Assembly: GCF_004343585.1 (NCBI RefSeq)
Contig: NZ_SLYW01000001.1
Span: 1,287,453-1,351,452, forward strand
DNA: 64,000 bases
Source of the DNA: Neorhizobium sp. JUb45
Lineage (GTDB): Bacteria > Pseudomonadota > Alphaproteobacteria > Rhizobiales > Rhizobiaceae
Reading direction: 5' to 3'
The translations under genes were made by a program, and so were the position numbers. Positions 1 through 10,100 of this stretch are shown here, one piece after another (positions within the stretch are counted from its first letter, which is position 1; every line of letters begins with the position of its first letter). The notes below the pieces were generated by a model. It was not told the origin of the DNA, searched no databases, and saw only the letters and a list, made by a program, of their open reading frames with translations.

Positions 1-164
1 CGATCGGTGACGGTGCTTATGTTGCATCAGGCAGTGTCATTACCGAAGACGTGCCGTCTGATGCGCTGGCTTTTGGCCGGGCACGTCAGGACGTGAAACC
101 GGATCGCGCAAAGGTCATTCGCGAGCGGGCGCTGGCACTCAAGAAGGCGCGCAGCGGCAAATAA
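1..164 (+). CDS. glmU: GlmU C-terminal end (partial)
   Basis: The open frame enters from the left edge (first full codon at 3) and stops at 162-164, giving 53 residues. The opening [18 protein letters not shown] looks like the last turns of a left-handed beta-helix acyltransferase, followed by a lysine/arginine-rich tail ending KKARSGK. This fits the C-terminus of the bifunctional N-acetylglucosamine-1-phosphate uridyltransferase/glucosamine-1-phosphate acetyltransferase, which makes UDP-GlcNAc for peptidoglycan and LPS. The assignment leans on the neighbour glmS, which supplies the same pathway; the glmU-glmS order is common in rhizobia. Only the tail is visible, so another hexapeptide transferase is possible. 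Confidence 0.75.
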   Translation, partial: IGDGAYVASGSVITEDVPSDALAFGRARQDVKPDRAKVIRERALALKKARSGK

Positions 165-188
165 ACAAACCTGTCACGCTGAACAGAT

Positions 189-225
189 AAAAGGGAGTGC
201 GGAATACCGCGCTCCCTTTCTTTTT
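189..225 (+). terminator. Rho-independent terminator after glmU
   Basis: A 13-bp stem (190-202 with 207-219, one G-T pair) closes a four-base AATA loop and is followed by CTTTTT. It lies 25 bases after the glmU stop, so glmS is probably transcribed from its own promoter in 226-374. Confidence 0.85.
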
Positions 226-374
226 AGGGCGTTTAAACTCGCTCTTTACGTGTTTCTAAATGTTAACGGTGGAGCGTTACGCTGCGACACCGAAAGTGAC
301 TGTCGGCCGGATTGCGTAAGTCACTGGATCGGCTAGGTATTCGCTCGGATCAAACAACTTAGGAAAAAGCGTAC

Positions 375-2201
375 ATGTGTGGAATTGTCGGGATCGTCGG
401 AAAAGGACCTGTGGCAGAGCGTCTGGTCGATGCGCTGCGCAGGCTCGAATACCGCGGCTACGATTCGGCCGGTGTCGCCACCATCCATGACGGCGTGATG
501 GATCGCCGCCGCGCCGAAGGCAAACTCTTCAACCTCGAAAAGACACTGGACGGCGAGCCGCTGCCGGGCAATATCGGCATCGCGCATACCCGTTGGGCCA
601 CGCATGGCGTGCCGAATGTGCCGAATGCACATCCGCATTTTGTCGATGGCGTCGCTGTCGTCCATAACGGCATCATTGAGAATTTTTCGGAACTGAAGGA
701 CGAACTGGTCGCCGAAGGCGCCGTGTTCGAAAGCGAAACCGATACGGAAGTCGTTGCGCATCTTCTGGCCAAATACACGCGCGAAGGCCTCGATCATCGC
801 GCCGCCATGCTGAAGATGCTGAACCGCGTGCACGGCGCCTACGCGCTTGTCGTGATGTTCAAGGATGCACCGGACACGATCCTCTCTGCCCGCTTTGGAC
901 CGCCGCTGGCCATCGGTCACGGTCGCGGTGAAATGTTCCTCGGCTCGGATGCGATCGCGCTGTCGCCGTTTACCAACGAGATCACCTATCTGGTCGATGG
1001 CGACTTTGCCGTCATCACCCATGACAAGCTCGAAGTCACCGACTATTCCGGCAAGCCGGTGAAGCGCCAGAGCCAGATTTCGCAGGCGGCGGCCTATGTT
1101 GTCGACAAGGGCAACCACCGCCACTTCATGGAAAAGGAAATCTACGAGCAGCCGGAAATCATTTCGCATGCGCTTGGCCATTATGTCGATTTCGCTGCCA
1201 ACGCACTGAAGCCGCAGGCCGGCACGATCGATTTCGCCAAGCTGTCGGGCCTTGCCATTTCCGCCTGCGGCACCGCCTATCTCGCCGGCCTCGTCGGCAA
1301 ATACTGGTTCGAGCGTTATGCCCGCCTGCCGGTCGAAATCGATGTCGCTTCGGAATTCCGTTACCGCGAACTGCCTCTGTCGCCGACGCAGGCCGCTCTG
1401 TTCATTTCGCAGTCCGGCGAGACGGCCGATACGCTCGCTTCGCTGCGGTATGCCAAGGAGCAGGGACTGAAGATCGGCGCCATCGTCAACGTACAGGAAT
1501 CGACCATCGCGCGTGAATCCGATGCTGTCTTCCCGATCCTGGCCGGCCCGGAAATCGGTGTTGCCTCCACCAAGGCATTCACCTGCCAGCTGGCGGTTCT
1601 GGCCTCGCTTGCCATCGGTGCTGCGCGCGCGCGTGGCACGATCGATGCTGCGGCTGAAAAGGAAATGATCGGCCATCTGATCGAGATGCCGCGCATCATG
1701 AGCCGTGTGCTCAATGCCGTGCAGCCGCAGATCGAGAGCCTGGCGCGCGATCTGTCGCGTTTCAAGGACGTGCTTTATCTCGGCCGCGGCACCAGCTATC
1801 CGCTGGCGCTCGAAGGCGCGCTGAAGCTCAAGGAAATTTCCTATATCCACGCCGAAGGTTATGCTGCCGGCGAGCTGAAGCATGGCCCGATCGCGCTGAT
1901 CGACGAGCACATGCCCGTCATTGTCATTGCCCCTTACGACCGCTTTTTCGACAAGACCGTGTCGAACATGCAGGAAGTGGCGGCGCGCGGCGGCAAGATC
2001 ATCTTCATCACCGACGAAAAGGGTGCAGCGGCCACCAAGCTGCCGACCATGGCGACCATCGTGCTGCCGGAAGTCGACGAAGTGATTTCGCCGATGATCT
2101 ACGCCCTGCCGATCCAGTTGCTGGCCTACCACACGGCCGTCTTCATGGGCACGGATGTCGACCAGCCGCGCAATCTGGCAAAATCGGTGACGGTCGAGTG
2201 A
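375..2201 (+). CDS. glmS: Glutamine-fructose-6-phosphate aminotransferase (isomerizing)
   Basis: A 608-residue protein of the usual family length. It converts fructose-6-phosphate and glutamine to glucosamine-6-phosphate, the first step of UDP-GlcNAc synthesis, in the cytoplasm. It begins MCGIVGIVG, so Cys2 becomes the N-terminal nucleophile of the class II glutaminase domain; HTRWATHG is the substrate loop. Two SIS sugar-isomerase domains follow (about 280-430 and 455-595) with SQSGETADT and the C-terminal DVDQPRNLAKSVTVE. AGGAAA lies upstream of the ATG. The 150-base leader shows nothing I can recognise as a glmS ribozyme. The stop overlaps the next start by four bases. Confidence 0.97.
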   Translation: MCGIVGIVGKGPVAERLVDALRRLEYRGYDSAGVATIHDGVMDRRRAEGKLFNLEKTLDGEPLPGNIGIAHTRWATHGVPNVPNAHPHFVDGVAVVHNGIIENFSELKDELVAEGAVFESETDTEVVAHLLAKYTREGLDHRAAMLKMLNRVHGAYALVVMFKDAPDTILSARFGPPLAIGHGRGEMFLGSDAIALSPFTNEITYLVDGDFAVITHDKLEVTDYSGKPVKRQSQISQAAAYVVDKGNHRHFMEKEIYEQPEIISHALGHYVDFAANALKPQAGTIDFAKLSGLAISACGTAYLAGLVGKYWFERYARLPVEIDVASEFRYRELPLSPTQAALFISQSGETADTLASLRYAKEQGLKIGAIVNVQESTIARESDAVFPILAGPEIGVASTKAFTCQLAVLASLAIGAARARGTIDAAAEKEMIGHLIEMPRIMSRVLNAVQPQIESLARDLSRFKDVLYLGRGTSYPLALEGALKLKEISYIHAEGYAAGELKHGPIALIDEHMPVIVIAPYDRFFDKTVSNMQEVAARGGKIIFITDEKGAAATKLPTMATIVLPEVDEVISPMIYALPIQLLAYHTAVFMGTDVDQPRNLAKSVTVE

Positions 2202-2701
2202 TTTTGCGGCCTGAGCAACCCGGCGATGTGGCGGCAATCGCCGCCGTCACTGCGGAGGCTTTCGCCGGTGCCCCTCACAGCGATGGCAGCGAGCCTGCCA
2301 TCATCGACCGCCTGAGAGCTGCCGCTGCGCTGGCCGTGTCTCTGGTGGCGGTTGATGACGCTGCTGTCATTGGCCATATCGCCTTTTCACGAGTGCGTTT
2401 TTCCAGTGGTGAACCCGATTGGTATGCGCTCGGTCCCGTTTCGGTTCTGCCGAAACATCAAGGCCGGGGTGTCGGCGGTGATCTGATCCGTGATGGCTTG
2501 CAGGCGCTGAAGGCACGTGGCGCGGCCGGATGCGTGCTGCTTGGTGAGCCGGCTTACTACACGCGTTTCGGCTTCCTGAGCGGCGCTGGCCTCACCACTC
2601 CCGGTCTGCCTCCTGAATATTTGATGGCCTTGCCCTTGCGGGGGCAGGTGCCATCCGGCATTCTTTCCTTCCATGCCGCCTTTGGCGTCGACTCAGCATA
2701 A
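2198..2701 (+). CDS. GNAT-family N-acetyltransferase
   Basis: A 167-residue GNAT-fold protein. The acetyl-CoA pyrophosphate loop is visible as VLPKHQGRGVGGDLI near residue 85, after a beta strand containing LGPVSV, and a C-terminal YYTRFGF follows. This layout resembles YhbS-type acetyltransferases, whose substrates are mostly unknown. The start is GTG at 2198, four bases inside glmS (GTGA overlap), so it is probably translationally coupled to glmS. No substrate can be inferred, and the link to amino-sugar metabolism is only by position. Confidence 0.85.
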   Translation: MILRPEQPGDVAAIAAVTAEAFAGAPHSDGSEPAIIDRLRAAAALAVSLVAVDDAAVIGHIAFSRVRFSSGEPDWYALGPVSVLPKHQGRGVGGDLIRDGLQALKARGAAGCVLLGEPAYYTRFGFLSGAGLTTPGLPPEYLMALPLRGQVPSGILSFHAAFGVDSA

Positions 2702-2713
2702 ATTCAGGTTTTT

Positions 2714-3412
2714 ATGACCGATCCCCTCGAAAAACTGTCGCTGGCCGGTCGGCTCAGAAATAATTTCCTCACAGGCCTGATCATCTGTGCTCCGCTGGCG
2801 ATCACCATCTGGCTGACCTTCACCTTCATCGACTGGGCCGACAGCTGGGTAACGCCATACATCCCGCAGCGTTACGACCCACAATATTATTTCGACGTCA
2901 CCATTCCAGGTACAGGTCTGCTGATCGCCGTCATCCTGATCACCATGATCGGATTTCTCGGCAAGAACCTGATCGGCCGCACGATCGTCAACTTTGGCGA
3001 GTCGGTGCTGCATCGCATGCCGCTGGTGCGCACCCTCTACAAAAGCCTCAAGCAGATTTTCGAGACCGTGCTGAAGGAACAGTCGACATCCTTCAAGAAA
3101 TGCGGGCTGATTGAATTTCCGAGCCCCGGCAGCTGGGCGCTGGTGTTCATCGCCGGCGATGCGCAGGGCGAAATCGCTGCCAAGCTGAATGCGGATGGCG
3201 AGGAGATGGTGGGCGTGTTCCTGCCACCCACACCGGTTCCGACCGCCGGCTTTCTTATGTTCGTGCCAAAAAGCAAGATCGTCATGCTCGACATGACGCC
3301 GGAAGAGGGCGCGCGCCTGCTGATCTCCGGTGGCCTGATCGCACCGGACTGGGCGCCAAAAACGGCGGAAGTGCCGGTTCTGGCAGCCCCTATCCCGCCC
3401 GCAAAAACCTGA
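2714..3412 (+). CDS. DUF502 family membrane protein
   Basis: 232 residues with two predicted transmembrane segments (about 17-38 and 70-92) and a soluble C-terminal part with the motif MPLVRTLYKSLKQIFETV. The length and this motif match the DUF502 family of uncharacterised inner-membrane proteins, widespread in alphaproteobacteria. It lies 12 bases after the acetyltransferase gene, in the glmS transcription unit. Its 3' end overlaps the convergent recG gene by 23 bases. Function unknown. Confidence 0.85.
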   Translation: MTDPLEKLSLAGRLRNNFLTGLIICAPLAITIWLTFTFIDWADSWVTPYIPQRYDPQYYFDVTIPGTGLLIAVILITMIGFLGKNLIGRTIVNFGESVLHRMPLVRTLYKSLKQIFETVLKEQSTSFKKCGLIEFPSPGSWALVFIAGDAQGEIAAKLNADGEEMVGVFLPPTPVPTAGFLMFVPKSKIVMLDMTPEEGARLLISGGLIAPDWAPKTAEVPVLAAPIPPAKT

Positions 3413-5495
3413 TCGCCTCGTCGCGGCGGTGCAGGTACAACAGCACACGCATCGCCTCGCCGCGTTCGCTGGTGAGGTCCGGGTCTTTTTCCAACAGATA
3501 GCTCGCATCCTTGCGGGCGATTTCGAGAAGATCGGCATGCGCTTCGAGGCTGGCAAGCTTGAAACCGGGCGTGCCTGACTGGCGGGTGCCGAGCAGCTCG
3601 CCTTCGCCGCGCAGTTTCAGGTCTTCCTCGGCAATCAGAAACCCGTCCTCGCTGTCGCGCAGGATGGATAGACGAGCATGGCCGGTCTCGCTGAGCGGGC
3701 CCTTGTAAAGCAGAATGCAGGTGGAGGCATCGGCACCACGGCCGACGCGGCCGCGCAGCTGGTGCAGCTGGGCAAGACCGAAACGTTCGGCGTGTTCGAT
3801 GACCATGATCGTTGCATCCGGCACATCGACGCCGACCTCGACCACGGTGGTGGCGACCAGAAGGCGGATTTCGCCACTTTTGAACGCCGCCATGACGGCA
3901 TCCTTTTCCGCACCCGACATGCGGCCGTGCACGAGGCCGACATTTTTTTCGCCGAGTTCGCGGGCGAGGATGGCAAAGCGTTCTTCCGCAGACATCAGTT
4001 CCACCACATCGGATTCTTCCACCAGCGGGCAGATCCAGTACGCCTTCTTGCCTTCTGCAACGGCACTTCGCAGACGGCCGACAATGTCTCCCAGCCGTTC
4101 GGTCGGCACGGTCACGGTCTGGATCGGTTTGCGGCCTGCCGGTTTTTCCGTGAGTTTCGATACGTCCATGTCGCCAAAGGCGGCGAGCACCAGCGTGCGC
4201 GGAATTGGCGTTGCGGTCATCACCAACATATGCGGCGAGATGCCTTTCGACGTCAGCCGCAGGCGCTGGTGGACACCGAAACGATGCTGCTCATCCACCA
4301 CCGCCAGCGCCAGGTTGTGGTAGCTGATCGTATCCTGAAACAGCGCATGCGTGCCGATGATGATCTGCGCCTCGCCGGATGCAATGCGTTCGCTGATCGC
4401 CTCGCGTTCCTTGCCCTTGGTGCGACCTGTCAGGATATCGACGGTGATACCGGCGGCATCCGCCAGTTTCGCAATCGTCGCAAAATGCTGGCGGGCAAGA
4501 ATTTCGGTCGGTGCCATCAGCACCGCCTGACCGCCACTTTCGACGGCTGCCGCCATGGAGAGGAGCGCCACCAGCGTTTTGCCGGCACCGACATCGCCCT
4601 GCAACAGCCGCAGCATGCGGTCTTCGCCGGCCATATCCTTCAAGATGTCCTCGACGGCGCGTTTCTGGCTGGCGGTCATCGAAAAGGGCAGCGCGGCGAT
4701 GATCTTTGCGGCGATATCGCCTTTTACCCGGATCGGCGTGCCCGGCACCTTTCGGATCTTCTGCCGGACCAGCGCCAGCGACACCTGACCGGCGAGAAAT
4801 TCGTCATAGGCTAGACGACGACGCGCCGGTGCCTGCGGGTCAATATCGGCGGCATCACGCGGGTCGTGCAGATCTCGAAACGCATCCGAAACGGATGGAA
4901 AGGACTGACGCTGCGTGAGGTTGAGGTCGATCCATTCGGCAAGCTCTGGCAGGCGCGCGACGGCGTGTTCGATCGCCTTGCGCAGCGTTTTCGGCGACAG
5001 ACCGGCGGTGAGCGGATAGACCGGCTCGACCAGCGGCAGATTTTCCGCCTCCGAAACCTTTACCATGAAATCCGGGTGGATCATCGAGGCGCGGCCGTTG
5101 AACCAGTCGACCTTGCCGCTGACCATCACCTGTTCGTCGATGGGCAGCGTCTTTTCCAGCCAGTTCCCCTTGGCGCGGAAAAAGGTCAGCGCCAGTTCGC
5201 CGGTCTCGTCATGGAGAAACACGCGATAGGGCTGGTTGGTGCGCGCCGGTGGCGGCATGTGTCGATCGACACGGCCTTCGATGGTGACGATGGTGCCCTG
5301 CGGCGCCAGCGCGATGCCCGGCCGGTTGCGGCGATCGATCAGCGAAAACGGCGCATGGAAGAGCAGATCGACCACACGGCAGTCGTCGGCATCCTCCCGA
5401 CCGGTGACCTTGGCGATCATGTCGGCAAGTTTTGGTCCGACGCCGGCAAGCGCGGAAACAGGCGAAAATAGCGGATCAAGCACGGCGGGTCGCAT
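3390..5495 (-). CDS. recG: ATP-dependent DNA helicase RecG
   Basis: A 701-residue protein of the expected length. RecG is a monomeric superfamily 2 helicase that regresses stalled forks and processes branched DNA. Residues 1-180 form the OB-fold wedge region. Walker A is GDVGAGKT near 300, followed by motif II DEQHR, the MTATPIPRT motif III and the RGRVGRG motif VI, and the C-terminal LKLRGEGELLGTRQSG typical of RecG/Mfd. It is read from its own promoter in 5496-5610 and converges on the DUF502 gene. The motifs look intact. Confidence 0.96.
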   Translation of the reverse strand: MRPAVLDPLFSPVSALAGVGPKLADMIAKVTGREDADDCRVVDLLFHAPFSLIDRRNRPGIALAPQGTIVTIEGRVDRHMPPPARTNQPYRVFLHDETGELALTFFRAKGNWLEKTLPIDEQVMVSGKVDWFNGRASMIHPDFMVKVSEAENLPLVEPVYPLTAGLSPKTLRKAIEHAVARLPELAEWIDLNLTQRQSFPSVSDAFRDLHDPRDAADIDPQAPARRRLAYDEFLAGQVSLALVRQKIRKVPGTPIRVKGDIAAKIIAALPFSMTASQKRAVEDILKDMAGEDRMLRLLQGDVGAGKTLVALLSMAAAVESGGQAVLMAPTEILARQHFATIAKLADAAGITVDILTGRTKGKEREAISERIASGEAQIIIGTHALFQDTISYHNLALAVVDEQHRFGVHQRLRLTSKGISPHMLVMTATPIPRTLVLAAFGDMDVSKLTEKPAGRKPIQTVTVPTERLGDIVGRLRSAVAEGKKAYWICPLVEESDVVELMSAEERFAILARELGEKNVGLVHGRMSGAEKDAVMAAFKSGEIRLLVATTVVEVGVDVPDATIMVIEHAERFGLAQLHQLRGRVGRGADASTCILLYKGPLSETGHARLSILRDSEDGFLIAEEDLKLRGEGELLGTRQSGTPGFKLASLEAHADLLEIARKDASYLLEKDPDLTSERGEAMRVLLYLHRRDEAIRFLRAG

Positions 5496-5610
5496 GCCTT
5501 GTTACATGCGACGGAGAGGCCGAATTGGCAATGGGCCGAAATGCTTTATCGATGCATTTCAACGCCGCGATGGCGTGGCTGCGTTTGTTCAGATGTGAAA
5601 CGCGCGCCCC

Positions 5611-6621
5611 TTACAGATGCACGCCGAGAAAATCGCGGACATCGCGTTCGATATCGACATGGATTTTGACCCGATCGACCGTTGGGGCATCTTCGCAGAT
5701 AAGGGCGGCTTCTGCGCGCACCACTTCCGGGCAGGGATCGATGAAGACGAAATGGGCGCCTTCAACGACCGTTTCCTGCGGTCTCTTTGGCAGATTTCGG
5801 ACCAATTCCAGCGCGTTGGGCGCGGCACGAAGGTAGGAATCGTCCTGTGGCCGCATCATCAGGATGGGCATTGTCAGCGCAGCAAGACCCGCCTGATCGA
5901 ACAGCATGCCGAGGGGATCCATCAGAACGACTGCCTTGAGGCGAATATTCGTTTGGGGCAGGGCAGCGTCGTTTCTTGCTGCCGGCTGGGGAGGTCTGTC
6001 CCGCGCCTGTCCGCACGATCCGATGTCACTGCGCCCCTCGGTGGCGCAATAGGCGATGGCCTGCTGGAAATTCGGGTGGGCGCCAGCCAGAACGAGGGCT
6101 GTATATCCACCCGCGGAATAACCGATCATGCCGATCCGTTCCGCGTCGATAAACGGCGCAAAACGGGCATTCTGCAGGAACGCTTCCAATGCCGCCGTCG
6201 CCTGGCGCGGCCGAAGCGAAAGAACTTTTGGCTTATCTGCAAGACGCGGATGGCCGGCGGCGTCACCCACATGCAAAGGCGCGACGACAATATATCCCGC
6301 GCGGGCCAGCATGGCGGCAAGGTTGCGATGTGAAAGAGGCGTGCCGCCGCTGCCATGCGAAAACAGCACCACCGGAAAACGACGATCCTTTACCGGTGCA
6401 GCACCACGCGTCGCCGAAATCGTGAACGGGCCGGCCTGCCATGGTTCTTCCGCGACGGATGTCGGATACCAGATAAACATGTCGAATGCGCCCTCTGCCG
6501 TCTCCACCGGCAGTCGGGAAAAACCGGCGGCATAGGATGGCTGCCCGGACAGGTTTTGTGCGCCACACACGGACGCGAGGAACAGCAAAGGCAGCGCAAC
6601 AAGAATGGCGAAACGCCGCAT
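5611..6621 (-). CDS. Secreted alpha/beta hydrolase (dienelactone-hydrolase/PAF-AH-like)
   Basis: 336 residues starting at the ATG at 6621, preceded by GGGAGG five bases upstream; an in-frame ATG 33 bases earlier lacks a good site. The N-terminus MRRFAILVALPLLFLASVCG is a signal peptide, so the enzyme is probably periplasmic. The nucleophile elbow is GYSAGG, an oxyanion-type region reads VVLFSHGSGGTPLSH, and EGAHFVF near the end supplies the probable catalytic His. It resembles predicted dienelactone hydrolases and platelet-activating-factor acetylhydrolase-like esterases. The substrate is unknown. Confidence 0.85.
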   Translation of the reverse strand: MRRFAILVALPLLFLASVCGAQNLSGQPSYAAGFSRLPVETAEGAFDMFIWYPTSVAEEPWQAGPFTISATRGAAPVKDRRFPVVLFSHGSGGTPLSHRNLAAMLARAGYIVVAPLHVGDAAGHPRLADKPKVLSLRPRQATAALEAFLQNARFAPFIDAERIGMIGYSAGGYTALVLAGAHPNFQQAIAYCATEGRSDIGSCGQARDRPPQPAARNDAALPQTNIRLKAVVLMDPLGMLFDQAGLAALTMPILMMRPQDDSYLRAAPNALELVRNLPKRPQETVVEGAHFVFIDPCPEVVRAEAALICEDAPTVDRVKIHVDIERDVRDFLGVHL

Positions 6622-6841
6622 GAATACCTCCCAGAAGATGACAGAGAAACACATTAATATGATTATTTGTCACAAATAGAATGCCGCTTTGCAACTTTGA
6701 ATGCGCGATAAACTCCATCCAAGGGCGCGGATTTGGCGAGGCCGCGTCAGAAGCGCCATCATTCGGCAGGTTTTGCCGAAAAACCGGTTTCCACCGCTCC
6801 AAGGCTTGCTCTATAGAGGGCACGCAACAAAGGTTTCGGAC

Positions 6842-7171
6842 ATGACTGGACTGACGCGCACCAGCGCAGACCTCGACCCGCGCCGCAGGCGCATCCTCTA
6901 TCGCTGCTGGCATCGCGGTATCCGCGAGATGGATCTCGTCTTCGGGCAGTTCGCTGAAGAGCAGATTTCCGCGCTGACGGACGAAGAACTCGACGCATTC
7001 GAGATCATCATGACCGAGGAAGATGCGGACCTGAACAGCTGGATCACAGGCGCCGTTCCGGTTCCGGAACGATATCGCACGCCGCTCTTCGAACGTCTTG
7101 CCTCCTATCGTCCGGATTTCGATCTGGTGACCCGCGAAAGCCTGAATGCAAAGGGTGATGCCTTCCGATGA
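6842..7171 (+). CDS. sdhE: FAD assembly factor SdhE
   Basis: A small acidic protein of 109 residues. It carries the signature HRGIREMD (RGxxE-type motif) near residue 23 and the following acidic helix DEELDAFEIIMTEEDADL. SdhE (DUF339) promotes covalent flavinylation of succinate dehydrogenase and fumarate reductase subunits. I chose the ATG at 6842 because the family starts about 20 residues before the RG motif; the frame is open further upstream. Its TGA overlaps the mfd ATG (ATGA), a conserved rhizobial arrangement. Confidence 0.92.
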   Translation: MTGLTRTSADLDPRRRRILYRCWHRGIREMDLVFGQFAEEQISALTDEELDAFEIIMTEEDADLNSWITGAVPVPERYRTPLFERLASYRPDFDLVTRESLNAKGDAFR

Positions 7172-10100
7172 TTTCCGGTTTCGATGCGAAGAAGATTGCC
7201 GCCGGTTCGACGCCGCTGATCATTGGCAATGTGCCGACCGGTATCGAGCCGCTGCTGCTGGCCGAAATGGCGCGCGCCGGTCAGCCGGTCGCCTATGTGA
7301 TCTCCGACGGCCAGCGCATGGCCGATCTGGAACAAATGCTGGGTTTCGTCGCGCCGGAAATTCCGGTCCTGACGCTGCCTGCCTGGGACTGTCTGCCTTA
7401 TGACCGCGTGTCGCCGAGCGCCGATACGTCGGCGCGTCGTCTGGCGGCCCTTTCCGGCCTGATCGCGCATGCAAAAAAGCAGCATCCGGCTATCGTCCTC
7501 GTCACCGTCAATGCGATGATGCAGAAGATCGCGCCGGCGGATGTGATCGAAAGCCTCGCCTTTTCGGCAAAACCCGGCAACCAGATCCGCATGGACGACA
7601 TTGCCGCCCGCCTTGAGCGCAATGGTTTCGACCGTGTGTCGACCGTGCGCGAAGTCGGCGAGTTTGCGGTGCGCGGCGGTATTCTCGACGTTTTTGTTCC
7701 GGGTACGGAAGAGCCGGTGCGCCTCGACTTCTTTGGCGACACGCTGGAAACGATCCGCAGTTTTGATCCGGCCAGCCAGCGCACGACGGGACAGGAGCGT
7801 TCGCTCGATCTCAACCCGATGAGCGAAGTGACGCTGACGCCCGATACGATCAGCCGCTTCCGCAAGAACTACCTGTCGCTGTTCGGCGCAGCCAACCGGG
7901 ACGATGCGCTCTATCAGGCCGTCTCCGAAGGCCGGCGATATGCGGGCATGGAACACTGGCTGCCGCTGTTCTACGACCGTCTGGAAACCGCATTCGATTA
8001 TCTGCGGGGTTTTCGTATCGTCACCGACCATACGGCACGGGAAGCTGCGGCCGAACGCTCCAAGCTGGTGATCGATTATTTTGAGGCGCGGCGCGACAGC
8101 GGCATTCAGGGCAAAGGCAAGGGGGCGGCCATGCAGGCCGCACCCTACAAACCCGTTTCGCCGGGGCAGCTTTATCTTGACGGCAAAAGCTTTGCGGCAG
8201 GTCTCGACGAGGCCGGTGCGATCCGCCTGACGCCGTTCAACGAGATGGATTCCGAAGGCCGCAAGGTTCTTTCGCTCGACGCCCATGCCGGTCCGCGCTG
8301 GGCAAAAACCCAGGCCGAGACGCAATCGGAAACGCCGGAACGCGACGCCGATAGCGAGGCTGGGCGCGTCAACGTTTTCGATCTGGTCGTCAAGCATATC
8401 GCCGACAAGCGCGCCGAAGGCGACAAGGTGCTGATTACCGGCTGGTCTGCCGGTTCGCTCGACCGCCTGTTGCAGGTGTTGGACGAGCGTGGCCTGAAGC
8501 GTATTCGCCAGATCGAAAAGCTCGACGATCTCAAGAAGCTGGAGAAAGGCGAGGCGGCTGCGGCCGTGATGAGCCTCGAAGCGGGTTTCGAGACGGGCGA
8601 TCTCGTCGTCATCGGCGAGCAGGATATTCTGGGCGACCGCATGGTGCGCCGTGGCAAGCGCCGCAAGCGTGGAGCGGAGTTCCTCACCGAAGTGGCTGGC
8701 CTCGATGAAGGTTCGCTGGTCGTGCATGCCGAGCATGGTATCGGCCGGTTCGTCGGGCTTGTGACGATCGAGGCGGCAGGTGCGCCGCGCGCTTGCCTTG
8801 AACTGCATTATGCCGATGCGGCAAAACTGTTCCTGCCGGTGGAAAACATCGACATCCTGTCACGCTACGGTTCGGATGCGGCGGAAGCGCAGCTCGACAA
8901 GCTCGGCGGCGGCGCATGGCAGGCCCGCAAGGCCAAGCTGAAAAAGCGCCTGCTCGACATGGCCGATGCGCTGATCCGCATCGCCGCCACCCGCATCACG
9001 CGGCGTGCGCCGGTTCTGGCGACGCCGGAAGGACTGTATGACGAATTTGCCGCGCGTTTTCCTTATGACGAGACCGAGGATCAGGCCGGCGCCATCGATT
9101 CCGTGCGCGAGGATCTCGCCGCCGGTCGGCCGATGGATCGCCTCGTCTGCGGTGACGTCGGTTTCGGCAAGACCGAAGTGGCGCTGCGCGCCGCCTTCTT
9201 CGCTGCAATGAATGGTGCGCAGGTGGCGGTCGTGGTGCCGACCACGCTGCTCGCCCGCCAGCATTACCGCACCTTTACCGAACGTTTCCGTGGTCTGCCG
9301 ATCAAGCTGGCGCAGGCGTCGCGTCTCGTGACGGCCAAGGAGCTGGCACAGACCAAGAAGGATGTTGCCGACGGCAAGGTCGATATCGTCGTCGGCACGC
9401 ATGCGCTGCTGGGCACCGGCATCCAGTTCGCCAATCTGGCGCTTCTCATTATCGATGAGGAGCAGCATTTTGGCGTCAAACACAAGGAACGTCTGAAGGA
9501 GCTGAAGAGCGACGTGCATGTGCTGACGCTGTCGGCAACGCCGATCCCGCGCACGCTTCAGCTTGCCATGACCGGTGTGCGCGAACTGTCACTGATCACC
9601 ACGCCGCCGGTGGACCGCATGGCGGTCAGAACCTTCATCTCGCCCTTCGACCCGCTGGTCATCCGCGAAACCTTGATGCGCGAGCATTATCGTGGGGGGC
9701 AGAGTTTCTATGTCTGCCCGCGTCTGGCCGACCTGCCGGAAATCGAAGCGTTTTTGCGCTCCGACGTGCCGGAACTCAAGGTGGCGGTTGCCCATGGCCA
9801 GATGGCGGCCGGTGATCTCGAAGACATCATGAATGCCTTCTACGACGGCAAATATGATGTGCTTCTGTCGACCACGATCGTCGAATCCGGCCTGGATGTA
9901 CCGACCGCCAACACGCTGATCGTGCATCGGGCCGACATGTTCGGTCTCGCCCAGCTTTACCAGCTGCGTGGCCGTGTCGGTCGCTCCAAGGTGCGCGCAT
10001 TCGCGCTGTTCACGCTACCGGTCAACAAGCAGCTCACCACGATGGCCGAACGTCGTCTCAAGGTTCTGCAGTCGCTCGACACGCTTGGCGCCGGTTTCCA

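Noticed and set aside
226..374. glmS ribozyme or riboswitch in the glmS leader
   Set aside because: The leader shows no pseudoknot-like core that I recognise, and glmS ribozymes are a feature of Gram-positive bacteria.
333..2237. A 634-codon open frame on the minus strand across glmS
   Set aside because: It is antisense to a clear glmS gene, begins outside any promoter-like context and its protein is rich in Arg/His/Asp, typical of the antisense frame of high-GC genes.
7105..8808. A 567-codon minus-strand frame antisense to mfd
   Set aside because: Same composition bias; the plus-strand mfd has complete motifs through the whole region.
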